A stretch of 64,000 bases of DNA from Mesorhizobium sp. B4-1-4. GTDB taxonomy: Bacteria > Pseudomonadota > Alphaproteobacteria > Rhizobiales > Rhizobiaceae. Under the pieces are notes generated by a model that had not been told where the DNA came from, did no database searches, and saw only the letters and a program-made list of their open reading frames with translations. The position numbers and the translations under genes are program-made. Shown here piece by piece: positions 37,639-46,408 of the stretch. Position 1 is the stretch's first letter. Each line of letters opens with the position of its first letter. Location: contig NZ_CP083950.1 of assembly GCF_006439395.2 (NCBI RefSeq), positions 62,001 through 126,000 of the forward strand, read 5' to 3'.

Positions 37639-38340
37639 TCATTGATCGTGCTCGTTGAGGGCGTAGCCTGCTGAGCGTATGGTGCGGATGACGTTGCGCC
37701 GAGAGATCGTCTTCATCGTCTTTCTGAGGCGACTGACATGGACGTCAACGGTGCGTGTGTCGACATGGTGATTGTCGGGCCAGGCCGCTTGGATGAGTTC
37801 GTCGCGGCTGCACACCTTGCCGCGGTTCTCGACCAGATAGCGCAACAGGTTGAACTCGATCGGGCCGAGATGCAGCTGCTGGCCGCTCCAACGCACCTTA
37901 TGGCTTGCGAGCCGTATCTTGAGGTCGCCGCAGATCAGCGACTGATTATCCTCCTCATTGGAAACCGCCGGTGCTCCCGACAGCTTGCCCCGCAGATAGG
38001 TGAGTAGCTTGGCCGGCGCGAAAGGCCGCAGGAAGCTTTCATTGATCCCGGCCTTCAGCAGGCCGAGGTGCTGGTTCTCGGCACCGGGCGCGATCAGGGC
38101 AACGATGGCCAGGGATCGGCTCCGCGGATCGCCCTTGAGCCGGGCGCAAATCTCTGGCCCGCTCGCACCCGACGGCTGGCAGTCGAGGACGACGGCATGC
38201 GGCTCCCGTTCGCTCGCCAGTTGGATGGCTTCCTCGATGCCGCCGGCCAGCTCGCTTACGAAGCCGGCCTCCTCCAGGATGTGGCCGAAGACTAGGTAGA
38301 AGTCGGCGTCCTCAGAGCAGATCAGGACCAGTGGCTTCAT
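37639..38340 (-). CDS. OmpR/PhoB-type response regulator with atypical receiver (copy B)
   Basis: A 233-residue paralogue of the protein at 7325-8026, with the winged-helix domain almost unchanged and most differences in the receiver (for example PSGASGPEICAR in place of PADAAWDAVCGR) and the linker. The phosphorylatable Asp is kept in VVLDCQP, but the acidic pair is absent (LICSEDAD) and the conserved Lys is Arg (LRPFAPAK). The DNA-binding helices being conserved suggests that both copies read the same site while their inputs differ. No kinase gene is nearby. It is divergent from the second nucleotidyltransferase-HEPN gene. Confidence 0.9.
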   Translation of the reverse strand: MKPLVLICSEDADFYLVFGHILEEAGFVSELAGGIEEAIQLASEREPHAVVLDCQPSGASGPEICARLKGDPRSRSLAIVALIAPGAENQHLGLLKAGINESFLRPFAPAKLLTYLRGKLSGAPAVSNEEDNQSLICGDLKIRLASHKVRWSGQQLHLGPIEFNLLRYLVENRGKVCSRDELIQAAWPDNHHVDTRTVDVHVSRLRKTMKTISRRNVIRTIRSAGYALNEHDQ

Positions 38341-38720
38341 CGGCGCGCCCTGCCTCAACACCTGTGTCGGTTTCCGATCGCGCCCCATCTCGGAACCTTC
38401 CCATTGCCCTTATGCCGAATTAGTTCCACATGCCAATGCTATCGGCCGGTTCCACCGTTTGGCAATTCCAGGTTGCCGTATAATCCTATATGCTCGCGAA
38501 ACAAACTCCCTGCGGGGGCAAGCCCATGGGGAGATAACTGGCGGCGCGGTTCTGAGCTGTGTGTTTCAGCGAGCAAGGGCTGTAAAGCACTGCGCAAATC
38601 GGGCAACGTCGGTGGTGAAAGTACCCATTGCCGAAGCCTGCGACCTTCCGCTAGCACTGCGGGGAAAGGGATCGTGGACGCCATCCCTCGATGACAGTCA
38701 ATCTGAGGATTTCAGCGTCG

Positions 38721-39653
38721 ATGATGAAGACCAGCATCGAACATTTGCCGGAGAAGAAGCAGCGCGAGCTGCGCCGCATCATGGATATCCTCCATGAGGA
38801 GTTCGACGATGCGCTGGCAGACGGTTCGACCGAATTCAAGAAGAAGGGTCGTATCCTCAAGACGATCCTGTTCGGCTCCTACGCCCGCGGCGACTGGGTC
38901 GACGAGCCGCATACGATGAAGGGTTATCGGTCGGACTACGACCTGCTGATCGTGGTGAATAATCGCAAGCTTGCCGATTTCGACTATTGGTACAAGGCAA
39001 AGGATCGTCTTGATCGCGACCGGGGTGTGAACACGCCGACAAACTTCATCGTGCATTCACGGCGCGAGGTAAACACGGCACTGCGCGAGGGGCAGTATTT
39101 CTTCACCGACATCCGCCGCGATGGCATCGTGCTTTACGAGCTCGATGACGAGCCATTGGCTGAGCCGAAGGCGATAACGCCCGCGGCAGCTTATAAGTTT
39201 GCCGTAGAGTATTTCGACGATCGCATACCTGGCGCACGGGATTTCTTTGACGCCTTTCGTTTTGCGTTGGAGAAAGGACGCCTGAAAAACGCATCCTTCC
39301 AGCTGCATCAGGCGATTGAGAATAACTACGCAGCACTTCTGTTGGTGCTGACAAACTACAGCCCGCCCTCGCACAAGCTGTCCTTCCTGCGTGCCTTGGC
39401 AGAGGAGCAAGACCGGCGGCTTGCCGAAGCCTGGCCACGCGACCAACAGCGCTACCGTGCCTGGTTCAACACGCTGAATGAGGCCTATGTCAAAGCACGG
39501 TATTCAAAGCATTATGAAATCAGCGAGGAAGCCCTTGTCTGGCTCGGCGAGCGTACCGCCACGCTCCATGAACTTGTCGAAGAAAATCTGCCGTGCTCAT
39601 CTGGCGCGGTTGAAGGAAGCCGCGGGCGGCTGAAGAATTGGGCCGTACTGTGA
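38721..39653 (+). CDS. Nucleotidyltransferase-HEPN fusion protein (copy B, altered C-terminus)
   Basis: Identical to copy A through the nucleotidyltransferase motif (FGSYARGDW, YRSDYDLLIVV) and the HEPN-like part until about residue 278, where a Glu becomes Thr. One extra A in an A-run near 39587 then shifts the frame, giving ENLPCSSGAVEGSRGRLKNW in place of EEICRAHLARLKEAAGG and running to within 7 bp of the M81 stop on the other strand. The last helix is lost, so activity may be changed. Length is 310 residues. Confidence 0.8.
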   Translation: MMKTSIEHLPEKKQRELRRIMDILHEEFDDALADGSTEFKKKGRILKTILFGSYARGDWVDEPHTMKGYRSDYDLLIVVNNRKLADFDYWYKAKDRLDRDRGVNTPTNFIVHSRREVNTALREGQYFFTDIRRDGIVLYELDDEPLAEPKAITPAAAYKFAVEYFDDRIPGARDFFDAFRFALEKGRLKNASFQLHQAIENNYAALLLVLTNYSPPSHKLSFLRALAEEQDRRLAEAWPRDQQRYRAWFNTLNEAYVKARYSKHYEISEEALVWLGERTATLHELVEENLPCSSGAVEGSRGRLKNWAVL

Positions 39654-39659
39654 CGTGGC

Positions 39660-41234
39660 TCAAGCCGCCGGCGTCTTAACGGACTTGCCGTACGCGACAG
39701 CTCTGATCTCAGGCTCGGGCACGAGGTGTTCCGGCCAGAATCGCGCTCTCTTCCAGTGCAGCAGTCCGGGCGTGTAGTAGCCGATCCCAGGCGTCGCGAC
39801 ACCGAGCGGCGTGCCGATCCTCGCGAAATTCAGTTTGAAGTGATAGCCAGATTTCACAACGACGAAATCCTGGCTCGCCACATCGATGCCTTGGCTCGCA
39901 AAAGCCGCCGGATCGTGCGTGAAGCCCGGCTTGCTCGTCAGCATGATGCTCAGCCGGTCATCGACAACCAACACCGCGGAGCGGCCAAGGGAGGTTTCTT
40001 CACCGGCGCCGAACGGCCCTTTTATCACAAAGCGACCCTCGCTGATTGCCGCCACGACGCCGGAGACCGTTAGGGGCGCGAAACCTGGCGTCAAGCGTCC
40101 GCCGATGCCAAGCGTTACGCGAGCGCCAATGCCGGCCTGTGCGGCGGCTTCCACGCTTGTGGGATCCGTAACCGGAATAGCGCCACGAAGGCGGTCGCCC
40201 CGAACCAGCGCATGTTTGATGATGGCCGTGCTGTCGCCGGGCGCCCCGGCCAGAACCCGATCGCCCATGTCGGCGAGGATGTACGGGCGCCGACCAGACT
40301 CTCGCGCAACGAGATCAAGCGCCTCGTCGATTGTGGAAAAATTATCGCGGAAACGTTCGCGCCAGGCCCAGAAATCCCGGACGAACTCCATTGCCGCTCG
40401 TTGTGCAAGCCGGCTCGGACCATGCGTCAGCACGACCGCTGCTTGCCCCATATCCTCGTCATCCGTGTACGGATAGACGTTGAACAGAGATATGTCCCAG
40501 ATCTCCGGATGGGCCATGGCGATGGCCCGCGCACGCGCGTGGAGTTCGGCGAGGGGCCCCGCGCCCGTCTCCGCGGCGCCCGGCAGGATCATAGGCACCT
40601 TGGCCATGGTGAGGACCGGTTTGAGCGTTCCGTCCAGCACGGCCGCGAGGCATTCGACGACACGCTCGCCGCACGAAACCACATCGGAATGCGGGTTCTC
40701 CTTGCACGCAATACAGATATCGACCGAACGCAGCATGCTCTGCGTGACATGGGCGTGCAGGTCAAGACCGATGCCAATCGGGACATCCGGGCCAACCGCC
40801 TCGCGCAAGCGAACAAGAAGATCGCCGTCGGCGTCCGGCAGCTCGGTCGTCGCCATTGCACCGTGCAATTCCAGGGCGATGGCGTCATATCGTTCCTGGC
40901 AAGCCAGAGCTATCAACGCGTCCCGGAGTTGAACGTAGAAGTGATGATCCACCAGGCCGCCAGGAGGAGCCACTGCCGAAACGGTAGGCACCACCTCGTG
41001 GCCAAACTCCGCTGCCCGCTTGACGATGCCGCCAAGGGTCGTACCCGAACACCGTGCGTGAGCGAGCAAGTCTTCGCCATTCTTGATTTCGAACGCCTCA
41101 CCCGAAGTGATCTGCGGGCTGAAACTGTGCGACTCATGAAACAGGCGCCCGACAAGGATCCGTCGATGTGTCGAGGGTCTCGCGTCGGGCCGGTGCTTTG
41201 GTTCGGCCCCGCGTGATGGCATGGCTGCGTGCAC
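39660..41234 (-). CDS. M81 family (MlrC-like) metallopeptidase
   Basis: A 524-residue enzyme of the microcystinase-C group, whose members hydrolyse linear peptides or amides with zinc. LFHESHSFSP, ALELHGAMAT, the acidic DADGDLL and LDLHAHVTQSM hold the expected Asp/His ligands, and CKENPHSD follows as in the family; the C-terminal domain (GARVTLGIGGRLTP) is present. A GTG start at 41234 is chosen because AAGGAG lies seven bases before it; a longer reading from 41282 would overlap the permease gene. It is the last gene of the minus-strand ABC operon and probably hydrolyses the imported compound. Confidence 0.87.
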   Translation of the reverse strand: MHAAMPSRGAEPKHRPDARPSTHRRILVGRLFHESHSFSPQITSGEAFEIKNGEDLLAHARCSGTTLGGIVKRAAEFGHEVVPTVSAVAPPGGLVDHHFYVQLRDALIALACQERYDAIALELHGAMATTELPDADGDLLVRLREAVGPDVPIGIGLDLHAHVTQSMLRSVDICIACKENPHSDVVSCGERVVECLAAVLDGTLKPVLTMAKVPMILPGAAETGAGPLAELHARARAIAMAHPEIWDISLFNVYPYTDDEDMGQAAVVLTHGPSRLAQRAAMEFVRDFWAWRERFRDNFSTIDEALDLVARESGRRPYILADMGDRVLAGAPGDSTAIIKHALVRGDRLRGAIPVTDPTSVEAAAQAGIGARVTLGIGGRLTPGFAPLTVSGVVAAISEGRFVIKGPFGAGEETSLGRSAVLVVDDRLSIMLTSKPGFTHDPAAFASQGIDVASQDFVVVKSGYHFKLNFARIGTPLGVATPGIGYYTPGLLHWKRARFWPEHLVPEPEIRAVAYGKSVKTPAA

Positions 41235-41278
41235 AATTTGTCTCCTTCTCGACGCCAGAAGCCAACCGCGCCCAGGCT

Positions 41279-42130
41279 TCATCCCTGGCGACCAGGTTCA
41301 CTTCGCCGCCGCGCAATTTCGATCGTGCTCATGAGGATCAGCGAGACTAGCGTCAGAACAGTCGAAACGGCCGCGATGACAGGCGTCAGATTGAAATCGA
41401 TGTCTTCGAACATTTTGCGCGTGATCGTCTTGCCCTCCATGCCCGAAAGGAAGAAGGCAACCGTCGCCTCGTCGAATGAGGCGAGGAAGGCGAATACCGC
41501 GCCCGCGGCAACGCCAGGCATGATGTTCGGCAGCACGATGTGAAAGAAGGCCTGTATCCGCGTGGCGCCGCAGTTGAGCGCTGCAAGTTCGAGGTTCGCA
41601 TCGAAGCGCTGCAGGGCTGCACTCACCGTGATCACCACATAGGGGACCGCGAGCATCGAATGAGCGATAACAAACCCATAGAAGCTCCCCACCAGGCCAA
41701 GGGGCGCGAAAAAGAGATAGAGCGCCACCGCGATGACAATATGGGGGACAATCAGCGGAGCCAGCGTCAGCGCCTGCAGGAACTCTTTCCCCGGCAAGCG
41801 GCCCCGGACCAGGGCGACAGCGGCAAGCGTGCCGATGACCGTTGCCGAGAATGTCGTGGCTACGGCAATGCGAATGCTGAACCAGGTCGCTGCCATCCAG
41901 TCCGGATCGCTGAAATACTGCTCGTACCACCTGAAGGTCAGGCCCTGCGGCGGGAACTCGATATAGGGTGAGGTGCCGAGCGACATTGGGATGACGATGA
42001 GTGTCGGCAGGAGAAGGAAGAACAGGATCAGCCCGATCATGAGCGCGGCAAGCAGCCCAGCCAGACCATTGCCGATGCGGCGCTTTTCTCGAATTTGGCG
42101 TTCGGCAAGAACGAAGTCAGCGTCAACCAA
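41279..42130 (-). CDS. ABC permease, PotC type
   Basis: A 283-residue inner-membrane protein of about six helices with the cytoplasmic loop LAALNCGATRIQAFFHIVLP. A TTG start at 42130 overlaps the stop of the upstream permease and has AGGGG before it; a longer reading from 42178 exists. It pairs with the PotB-type permease at 42123. Confidence 0.9.
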   Translation of the reverse strand: MVDADFVLAERQIREKRRIGNGLAGLLAALMIGLILFFLLLPTLIVIPMSLGTSPYIEFPPQGLTFRWYEQYFSDPDWMAATWFSIRIAVATTFSATVIGTLAAVALVRGRLPGKEFLQALTLAPLIVPHIVIAVALYLFFAPLGLVGSFYGFVIAHSMLAVPYVVITVSAALQRFDANLELAALNCGATRIQAFFHIVLPNIMPGVAAGAVFAFLASFDEATVAFFLSGMEGKTITRKMFEDIDFNLTPVIAAVSTVLTLVSLILMSTIEIARRRSEPGRQG

Positions 42131-43022
42131 GTTTGAACCCCTTGTTGAGTGCAAGCGCGCGCCGGAAGACGATGACAAGCAAAAGTGTCGCGATCAGCAG
42201 GACGGCGGACAACGCGCCCGCGAATGGCCAGTTAAGCAGCTCCGTCGTCTGCTGACCGATCAAGGTCGACATCATCAGCGTGCTGGGCCCGCCGACGAGC
42301 GCCGGCGTGACGTAGAACCCGAGCGACAAAATGAATGTGATGAGCACACCGGCCGCGACGCCAGGCAGACTGAGCGGCAGCGTAATGTGAAGAAAGGCCT
42401 GGAGGCCGCCCGCGCCGAGGTTACGAGCCGCTCTGGTAAGATCGTCCGGGATGCTATGGACCACCGAATAGATCGGCAAGACCATGAAGGGCAGCAAAAC
42501 CTGCGTCATCGCCACGACCACGGCACCTTGCGTATAGAGGAGCTTTAATGGCGTCTCGATCAACCCAGCCTCATGAAGGGTGTTGTTGATGACCCCGTTG
42601 CGCTGGAGCAGCACAATCCATGCGTAGGAGCGGACGAGAACACTCGTCCACAAGGGGATGAGCACGCAGGCACCGATCAGCATTGCTGCACGCCCGGAGA
42701 CCCGTGACATGGCCAGAGCGACGGGATAGCCGAGCAGGAAGGCCAGAACGGTGACGATGAAGGCGATCTCGAACGTCCGCCACAGAATGAGGAAATATAA
42801 GGGTTCCTGCAGGATGCGCAGGTAATGTTTGGGCGTTGCCTCTGGCGCAAAGACGCTACCCCAAAAAAGCCTTCCAACCGGATAGAGAAATCCACCCAAC
42901 AGGAGCAGAAGAAGCGGTGTTACGAGAAGAAGCGACAGCGTCGGTCCATACTCTCTCGACGATGTTGGACCGCTGCGAAAAAAGGAGCGTTTCGTGACCG
43001 GGGTAGCAGACATCGTCAGCAC
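42123..43022 (-). CDS. ABC permease, PotB type
   Basis: A 299-residue inner-membrane protein with about six helices and the ATPase-contact loop LTRAARNLGAGGLQAFLHIT. FIPLWTSVLVRSYAWIVLLQ-like segments typical of PotB are present (ACVLIPLWTSVLVRSYAWIV). Its start overlaps the ATPase stop by 7 bp. Confidence 0.92.
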   Translation of the reverse strand: MLTMSATPVTKRSFFRSGPTSSREYGPTLSLLLVTPLLLLLLGGFLYPVGRLFWGSVFAPEATPKHYLRILQEPLYFLILWRTFEIAFIVTVLAFLLGYPVALAMSRVSGRAAMLIGACVLIPLWTSVLVRSYAWIVLLQRNGVINNTLHEAGLIETPLKLLYTQGAVVVAMTQVLLPFMVLPIYSVVHSIPDDLTRAARNLGAGGLQAFLHITLPLSLPGVAAGVLITFILSLGFYVTPALVGGPSTLMMSTLIGQQTTELLNWPFAGALSAVLLIATLLLVIVFRRALALNKGFKLG

Positions 43023-44110
43023 CTCGCCTCAGGGAAAAAGTGCACTGCCTGGCTTGGTATCGCCAGGCTGACGCGATCTCCTTCCAATGGATGCGAAATG
43101 TCGCGGTCCATATGGACCTGGACATGGAGGAGTTCTCCGCCCGCAAGCCGGACAAGGAACGTGCGAAACGACCCGACGAAAATGACGGCTTCGACAACGC
43201 CTTCAAGGGTCGGGCCGTCTGTTTCACCCGGGCGGAGCATCCGTATCTGCTCAGGGCGCACAGCCAAACGCAGGCGATCGCCGGGCTTCGGGCGAGTTTT
43301 CGGAGCAGGGGGGCGCTGAGCTATTTGAATGAACCCGCTTTTACCAAACCCGATCTCGAGACCGGTTCCAGTGCAATTGCGGCATTCGCCTTCCAGGAAG
43401 TTCGTCTTGCCGACGAAATCGGCGACGAATGGTGTGGCAGGCGTGTCGTAAAGCTCGGTAGGGGAGCCTATCTGCTCCAAAGAGCCGTCGCGCATCACCG
43501 CGATCCGGTCCGACATGGTAAGCGCTTCTTCCTGGTCGTGCGTGACGTAGATAACGGTTACACCCAGCCGCTGCTGCAGGCGCTTTATCTCGATTTGCAT
43601 TTGCTCACGGAGCTTCTTGTCGAGCGCGCCCAGTGGCTCGTCCATGAGCAGCACGGGCGGCTCGAACACAAGTGCTCGCGCCACTGCAACGCGTTGCTGC
43701 TGCCCGCCAGACAGTTCCCTCGGCAGGCGTTTCCCGTAGCCCTCAAGCTGTACCAGAGCCAAGGCGTCGGCGACGCGGCGCGCTGCATCGGCCTTTGGGA
43801 CTTTACGCATGCGCAGCGGGAACGCGATGTTGTCGGCAACTGTCATGTGGGGAAACAGAGCATAGCGCTGAAACACCATGCCAACATTGCGCCGGTTCGG
43901 AGCGACGTAGGTCACATCCCGATCGCCAATCCGGATGTCGCCCGAGCTAGGCATCTCGAAGCCGGCAATCATCATCATGAGAGTCGTCTTGCCTGACCCT
44001 GATGGCCCGAGAAGCGAAAGGAACTCGCCGGGACGAACGTCTAGCGTGACCTCCTCGACAGCCCGAACCAAACCGTAACGCTTTCCCAGTCCCCGCACCG
44101 ATACATTCAT
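43016..44110 (-). CDS. ABC transporter ATP-binding protein, PotA type
   Basis: A 364-residue ATPase with Walker A GPSGSGKTT, signature ELSGGQQQR, Walker B VLLMDEPLGALD and switch YVTHDQEEA, followed by a TOBE-type domain (AVRPEQIRML). I start at MNVSVRGLGKRYG (44110); a GTG at 44119 with GGAGG ten bases before it is equally possible. It lies between the binding-protein gene and the permeases. Confidence 0.92.
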   Translation of the reverse strand: MNVSVRGLGKRYGLVRAVEEVTLDVRPGEFLSLLGPSGSGKTTLMMMIAGFEMPSSGDIRIGDRDVTYVAPNRRNVGMVFQRYALFPHMTVADNIAFPLRMRKVPKADAARRVADALALVQLEGYGKRLPRELSGGQQQRVAVARALVFEPPVLLMDEPLGALDKKLREQMQIEIKRLQQRLGVTVIYVTHDQEEALTMSDRIAVMRDGSLEQIGSPTELYDTPATPFVADFVGKTNFLEGECRNCTGTGLEIGFGKSGFIQIAQRPPAPKTRPKPGDRLRLAVRPEQIRMLRPGETDGPTLEGVVEAVIFVGSFRTFLVRLAGGELLHVQVHMDRDISHPLEGDRVSLAIPSQAVHFFPEARC

Positions 44111-44230
44111 GCCATCCACTGCCTGCCTACCTCCGTTGGTTCCTGTGATCAGCGACCTTGCGATACCCGATAGTGCGAAGACCCTTTGCGGCATTGGAGA
44201 CTTTGCCGCGAGCAACCAGGTGCGCAGCGT

Positions 44231-45364
44231 TCAGCTCGCAAGCCATGTGCTCCAGCGTTCCAGAATCGCGTCCCGGTTCGCTGCCAGCCAGTCACGGTTG
44301 ATTTGGACAATCTGAGACCAGTTATCGGGTTGAATGACACTTGATGCCCGGGCATCCTGCGGCAGGAACTTGATTGCTTCGCGCTGGGCGGTCGATCCAA
44401 ACGATTCGTTCGCGAACGCGGCGTGTGCCTCCGGGCGCGTATAGATGAAGTCGAGGAGCGCAAGCGCGGCATTCGGGTGTTGTGCGCCCTTGGTCACCGC
44501 CCAGAACGCAGCATCGAGGGGGGCTCCCTGCCAGCTGATTCCGAGCGGTATCTTCTCGGCACGCAACCGGAAGGCGCGACCGGAAAACAACATGGCCATG
44601 ACCACTTCGCCAGTGCGGAAGAGCTGCTGGCTCTGATCGCCGCTCTTCCACCATACCGTCACATCGGGTTTGATCTCGTCGAGCTTACGGAAGGCGCGAT
44701 CAACATCCAGCGGGAACAATTGATCGCGGCTCACGCCATCGGCCTCGAGCGCTGCAATCAAGTTCCACCATGGATTACCGACGTTCGGCAGCGCCCTCGG
44801 TCCGGGAAAGGTCTTTACATCCCAAAAGTCCGCCCAACTCGCCGGCTGAGAATGGCCATCTGGAAAACTGCGCTTGTCGAAGGCAAGGACACCGCCTCCG
44901 ATATCAAACAGGACACCATGGCCCAGACAAGAGCCGTCAACCCCCCGAGAGCCGACGTCCGGTAGGTTCGCGCAATCGCCCAGATCGTCGAGAAGGTTCG
45001 CGATGTCCGGGGTGAGGGAGTCGATCGAAAGAGTAATGACGTCCCATTCAACCCGTCCAACCGATGCCATCGCCTTGAACTTGGCCAGCTTCTCGCCATA
45101 ACCTCCGCCAGCCGCAACCACCTCTATTCCGGTTGCCTCGGTAAACGGCGCATAAAAGTACTTCTTCACAAGATCGCCGTACGCGCCGGTGCCACCCGCC
45201 ACGACCACTTCTCGCTCGCCAGCCTGGCGCGCCCGCTCCACGAGCTTATCGAGCGGAGCCGCGGTGGCATTGTTGGACAACGCAACGAGGTTTCCGATGC
45301 CGGAGACGGCTCCTGCGGAAAGCTTGAGCATTCCGCGTCTGCTCATCAACGTCCCATGGATCAC
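44231..45364 (-). CDS. ABC transporter substrate-binding protein, spermidine/putrescine type (3)
   Basis: A 377-residue periplasmic receptor. The N-terminus SRRGMLKLSAGAVSGIGNLV has twin arginines, suggesting Tat export. VVAGGTGAYGDLVKKYFYAP and PASWADFWDVKTFPGPRALP are shared with the receptor at 19746. A GTG at 45364 has GGAGGAGGA before it. It is the first gene of the operon with ATPase, two permeases and the M81 hydrolase, and is divergent from the GntR gene. Confidence 0.9.
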   Translation of the reverse strand: MIHGTLMSRRGMLKLSAGAVSGIGNLVALSNNATAAPLDKLVERARQAGEREVVVAGGTGAYGDLVKKYFYAPFTEATGIEVVAAGGGYGEKLAKFKAMASVGRVEWDVITLSIDSLTPDIANLLDDLGDCANLPDVGSRGVDGSCLGHGVLFDIGGGVLAFDKRSFPDGHSQPASWADFWDVKTFPGPRALPNVGNPWWNLIAALEADGVSRDQLFPLDVDRAFRKLDEIKPDVTVWWKSGDQSQQLFRTGEVVMAMLFSGRAFRLRAEKIPLGISWQGAPLDAAFWAVTKGAQHPNAALALLDFIYTRPEAHAAFANESFGSTAQREAIKFLPQDARASSVIQPDNWSQIVQINRDWLAANRDAILERWSTWLAS

Positions 45365-45420
45365 GATCTCCTCCTCCAGTCAGCAAGCTTGCGTCTGTTA
45401 CCCGATTATGAAGTATGAAA

Positions 45421-45434
45421 TTTGGTGTAACAAA
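45421..45434. promoter_or_regulatory. Candidate GntR operator upstream of the ABC operon
   Basis: TTTG-GTGTAA-CAAA, an inverted repeat with a 6-bp spacer, lies between the divergent binding-protein and GntR genes. The same TTTG-N6-CAAA pattern occurs at 46321-46334 before the aminotransferase operon, so one regulator may control both. Confidence 0.55.
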
Positions 45435-45588
45435 ACTTTAATATTCGCGTCAAGATGCCGGTGCCCGGTTATCGGGAAAATTTCTGGCGGCAGCGCAGCT
45501 GCGGCAATAAGCTGATGCTTATGAAAGCTGCGATTCGAGCCCCGGGGGTGACCGGCCTCAGGCTCGGCTGCCGAAAGTGGGACCATTG

Positions 45589-46311
45589 ATGTTTGCTACG
45601 CCAAAACAGAGGGATAAAGCGCTGCCCAGTGACATGGCGCCGATTGATAGGCATCGCAGCCTTGGTGAGAGCGCCTACCTGACCCTGAAAGATTCGCTCA
45701 TACGCGGAGCGCTGCGGCCTGGCACCAAGCTTACTCTTCGATCTGTCGCCCAGGCCCTTGAGGTCAGTACGACGCCTGCGCGCGATGCCATCACACGGCT
45801 GATCGGCGAGGGGGGGTTGGTCAATACGGGTCCCAAGACCGTGATCGTTCCGGTTCTCACCTTGCCCGACCTCGAAGAGATCACGGCCATACGCCTTGCG
45901 CTGGAAGGGTTGGCTGCCGAGCAGGCCGCCAGCAGGGTGACCAAAGAGGAAATCGATGAACTGGAACGCTTGCAGGAGCGCATCAATCGCGGACTCGACG
46001 AGGGCCGCTACAGTGACGTGCTCGATGCCAACAGGGACTTTCATTTCCTGATTTATCGCCGCGCGGGCATGCGTCAACTGGTATCGATCATTGAGTCCCA
46101 ATGGCTTCGCATGGGGCCGGCTTTCAATGACCTCTACCCGGAATTCGCGCTGTCGCGAACGGGTGTTTCCAACCATTTGTGGGCCTTACGCGGGCTCCAA
46201 GATCGCGATGCGGCCGCTGTCCGAGCTGCGGTCGAAAACGATATTCGCAGCGGTTATCGTCGCCTCTCGGCCCTGATCCTCGGAAATCGGGAAGACACAA
46301 GAACCGGCTGA
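45589..46311 (+). CDS. GntR-family regulator, FCD (FadR C-terminal) subgroup
   Basis: A 240-residue regulator. The N-terminal winged helix is seen in LGESAYLTLKDSLIRGALRP and LRSVAQALEVSTTPARDAIT; the all-helical FCD ligand domain follows (ITAIRLALEGLAAEQAA, ANRDFHFLIYRRAGM). A GTG at 45577 is an alternative start. It sits between the ABC/M81 operon on the minus strand and the aminotransferase operon on the plus strand, with a matching palindrome on each side, so it probably represses both. Confidence 0.92.
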   Translation: MFATPKQRDKALPSDMAPIDRHRSLGESAYLTLKDSLIRGALRPGTKLTLRSVAQALEVSTTPARDAITRLIGEGGLVNTGPKTVIVPVLTLPDLEEITAIRLALEGLAAEQAASRVTKEEIDELERLQERINRGLDEGRYSDVLDANRDFHFLIYRRAGMRQLVSIIESQWLRMGPAFNDLYPEFALSRTGVSNHLWALRGLQDRDAAAVRAAVENDIRSGYRRLSALILGNREDTRTG

Positions 46312-46320
46312 GCTCGGATT

Positions 46321-46334
46321 TTTGTTGCATCAAA
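46321..46334. promoter_or_regulatory. Candidate GntR operator upstream of the aminotransferase operon
   Basis: TTTG-TTGCAT-CAAA, matching the pattern at 45421-45434. Flanking GAT and ATC extend the symmetry, with one mismatch. It lies 75 bp before the ATG at 46409, a suitable place for repression. Confidence 0.55.
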
Positions 46335-46408
46335 TATCAAAATCTGTTTTCCCTCATTTTGTGCCTTGGTGGTGCGCGCAGTCGCGGCCACAATCATGGA
46401 GGTGAGGC

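Larger units (their letters stand above)
37626..39731. repeat. Copy B of the 2.1-kb direct repeat
   Basis: Matches 7312-9415 in the same orientation. The right edge lies inside the complete M81 gene, so this copy keeps the original neighbour. Differences from copy A are concentrated in the response-regulator half. In the nucleotidyltransferase half they are a single base near 38571, a two-base change near 39560 and one extra A near 39587. Confidence 0.93.

Noticed and set aside
37215..37658. Open frame of 147 codons
   Set aside because: No ribosome site, no family motif, and it overlaps the response-regulator 3' end on the other strand.
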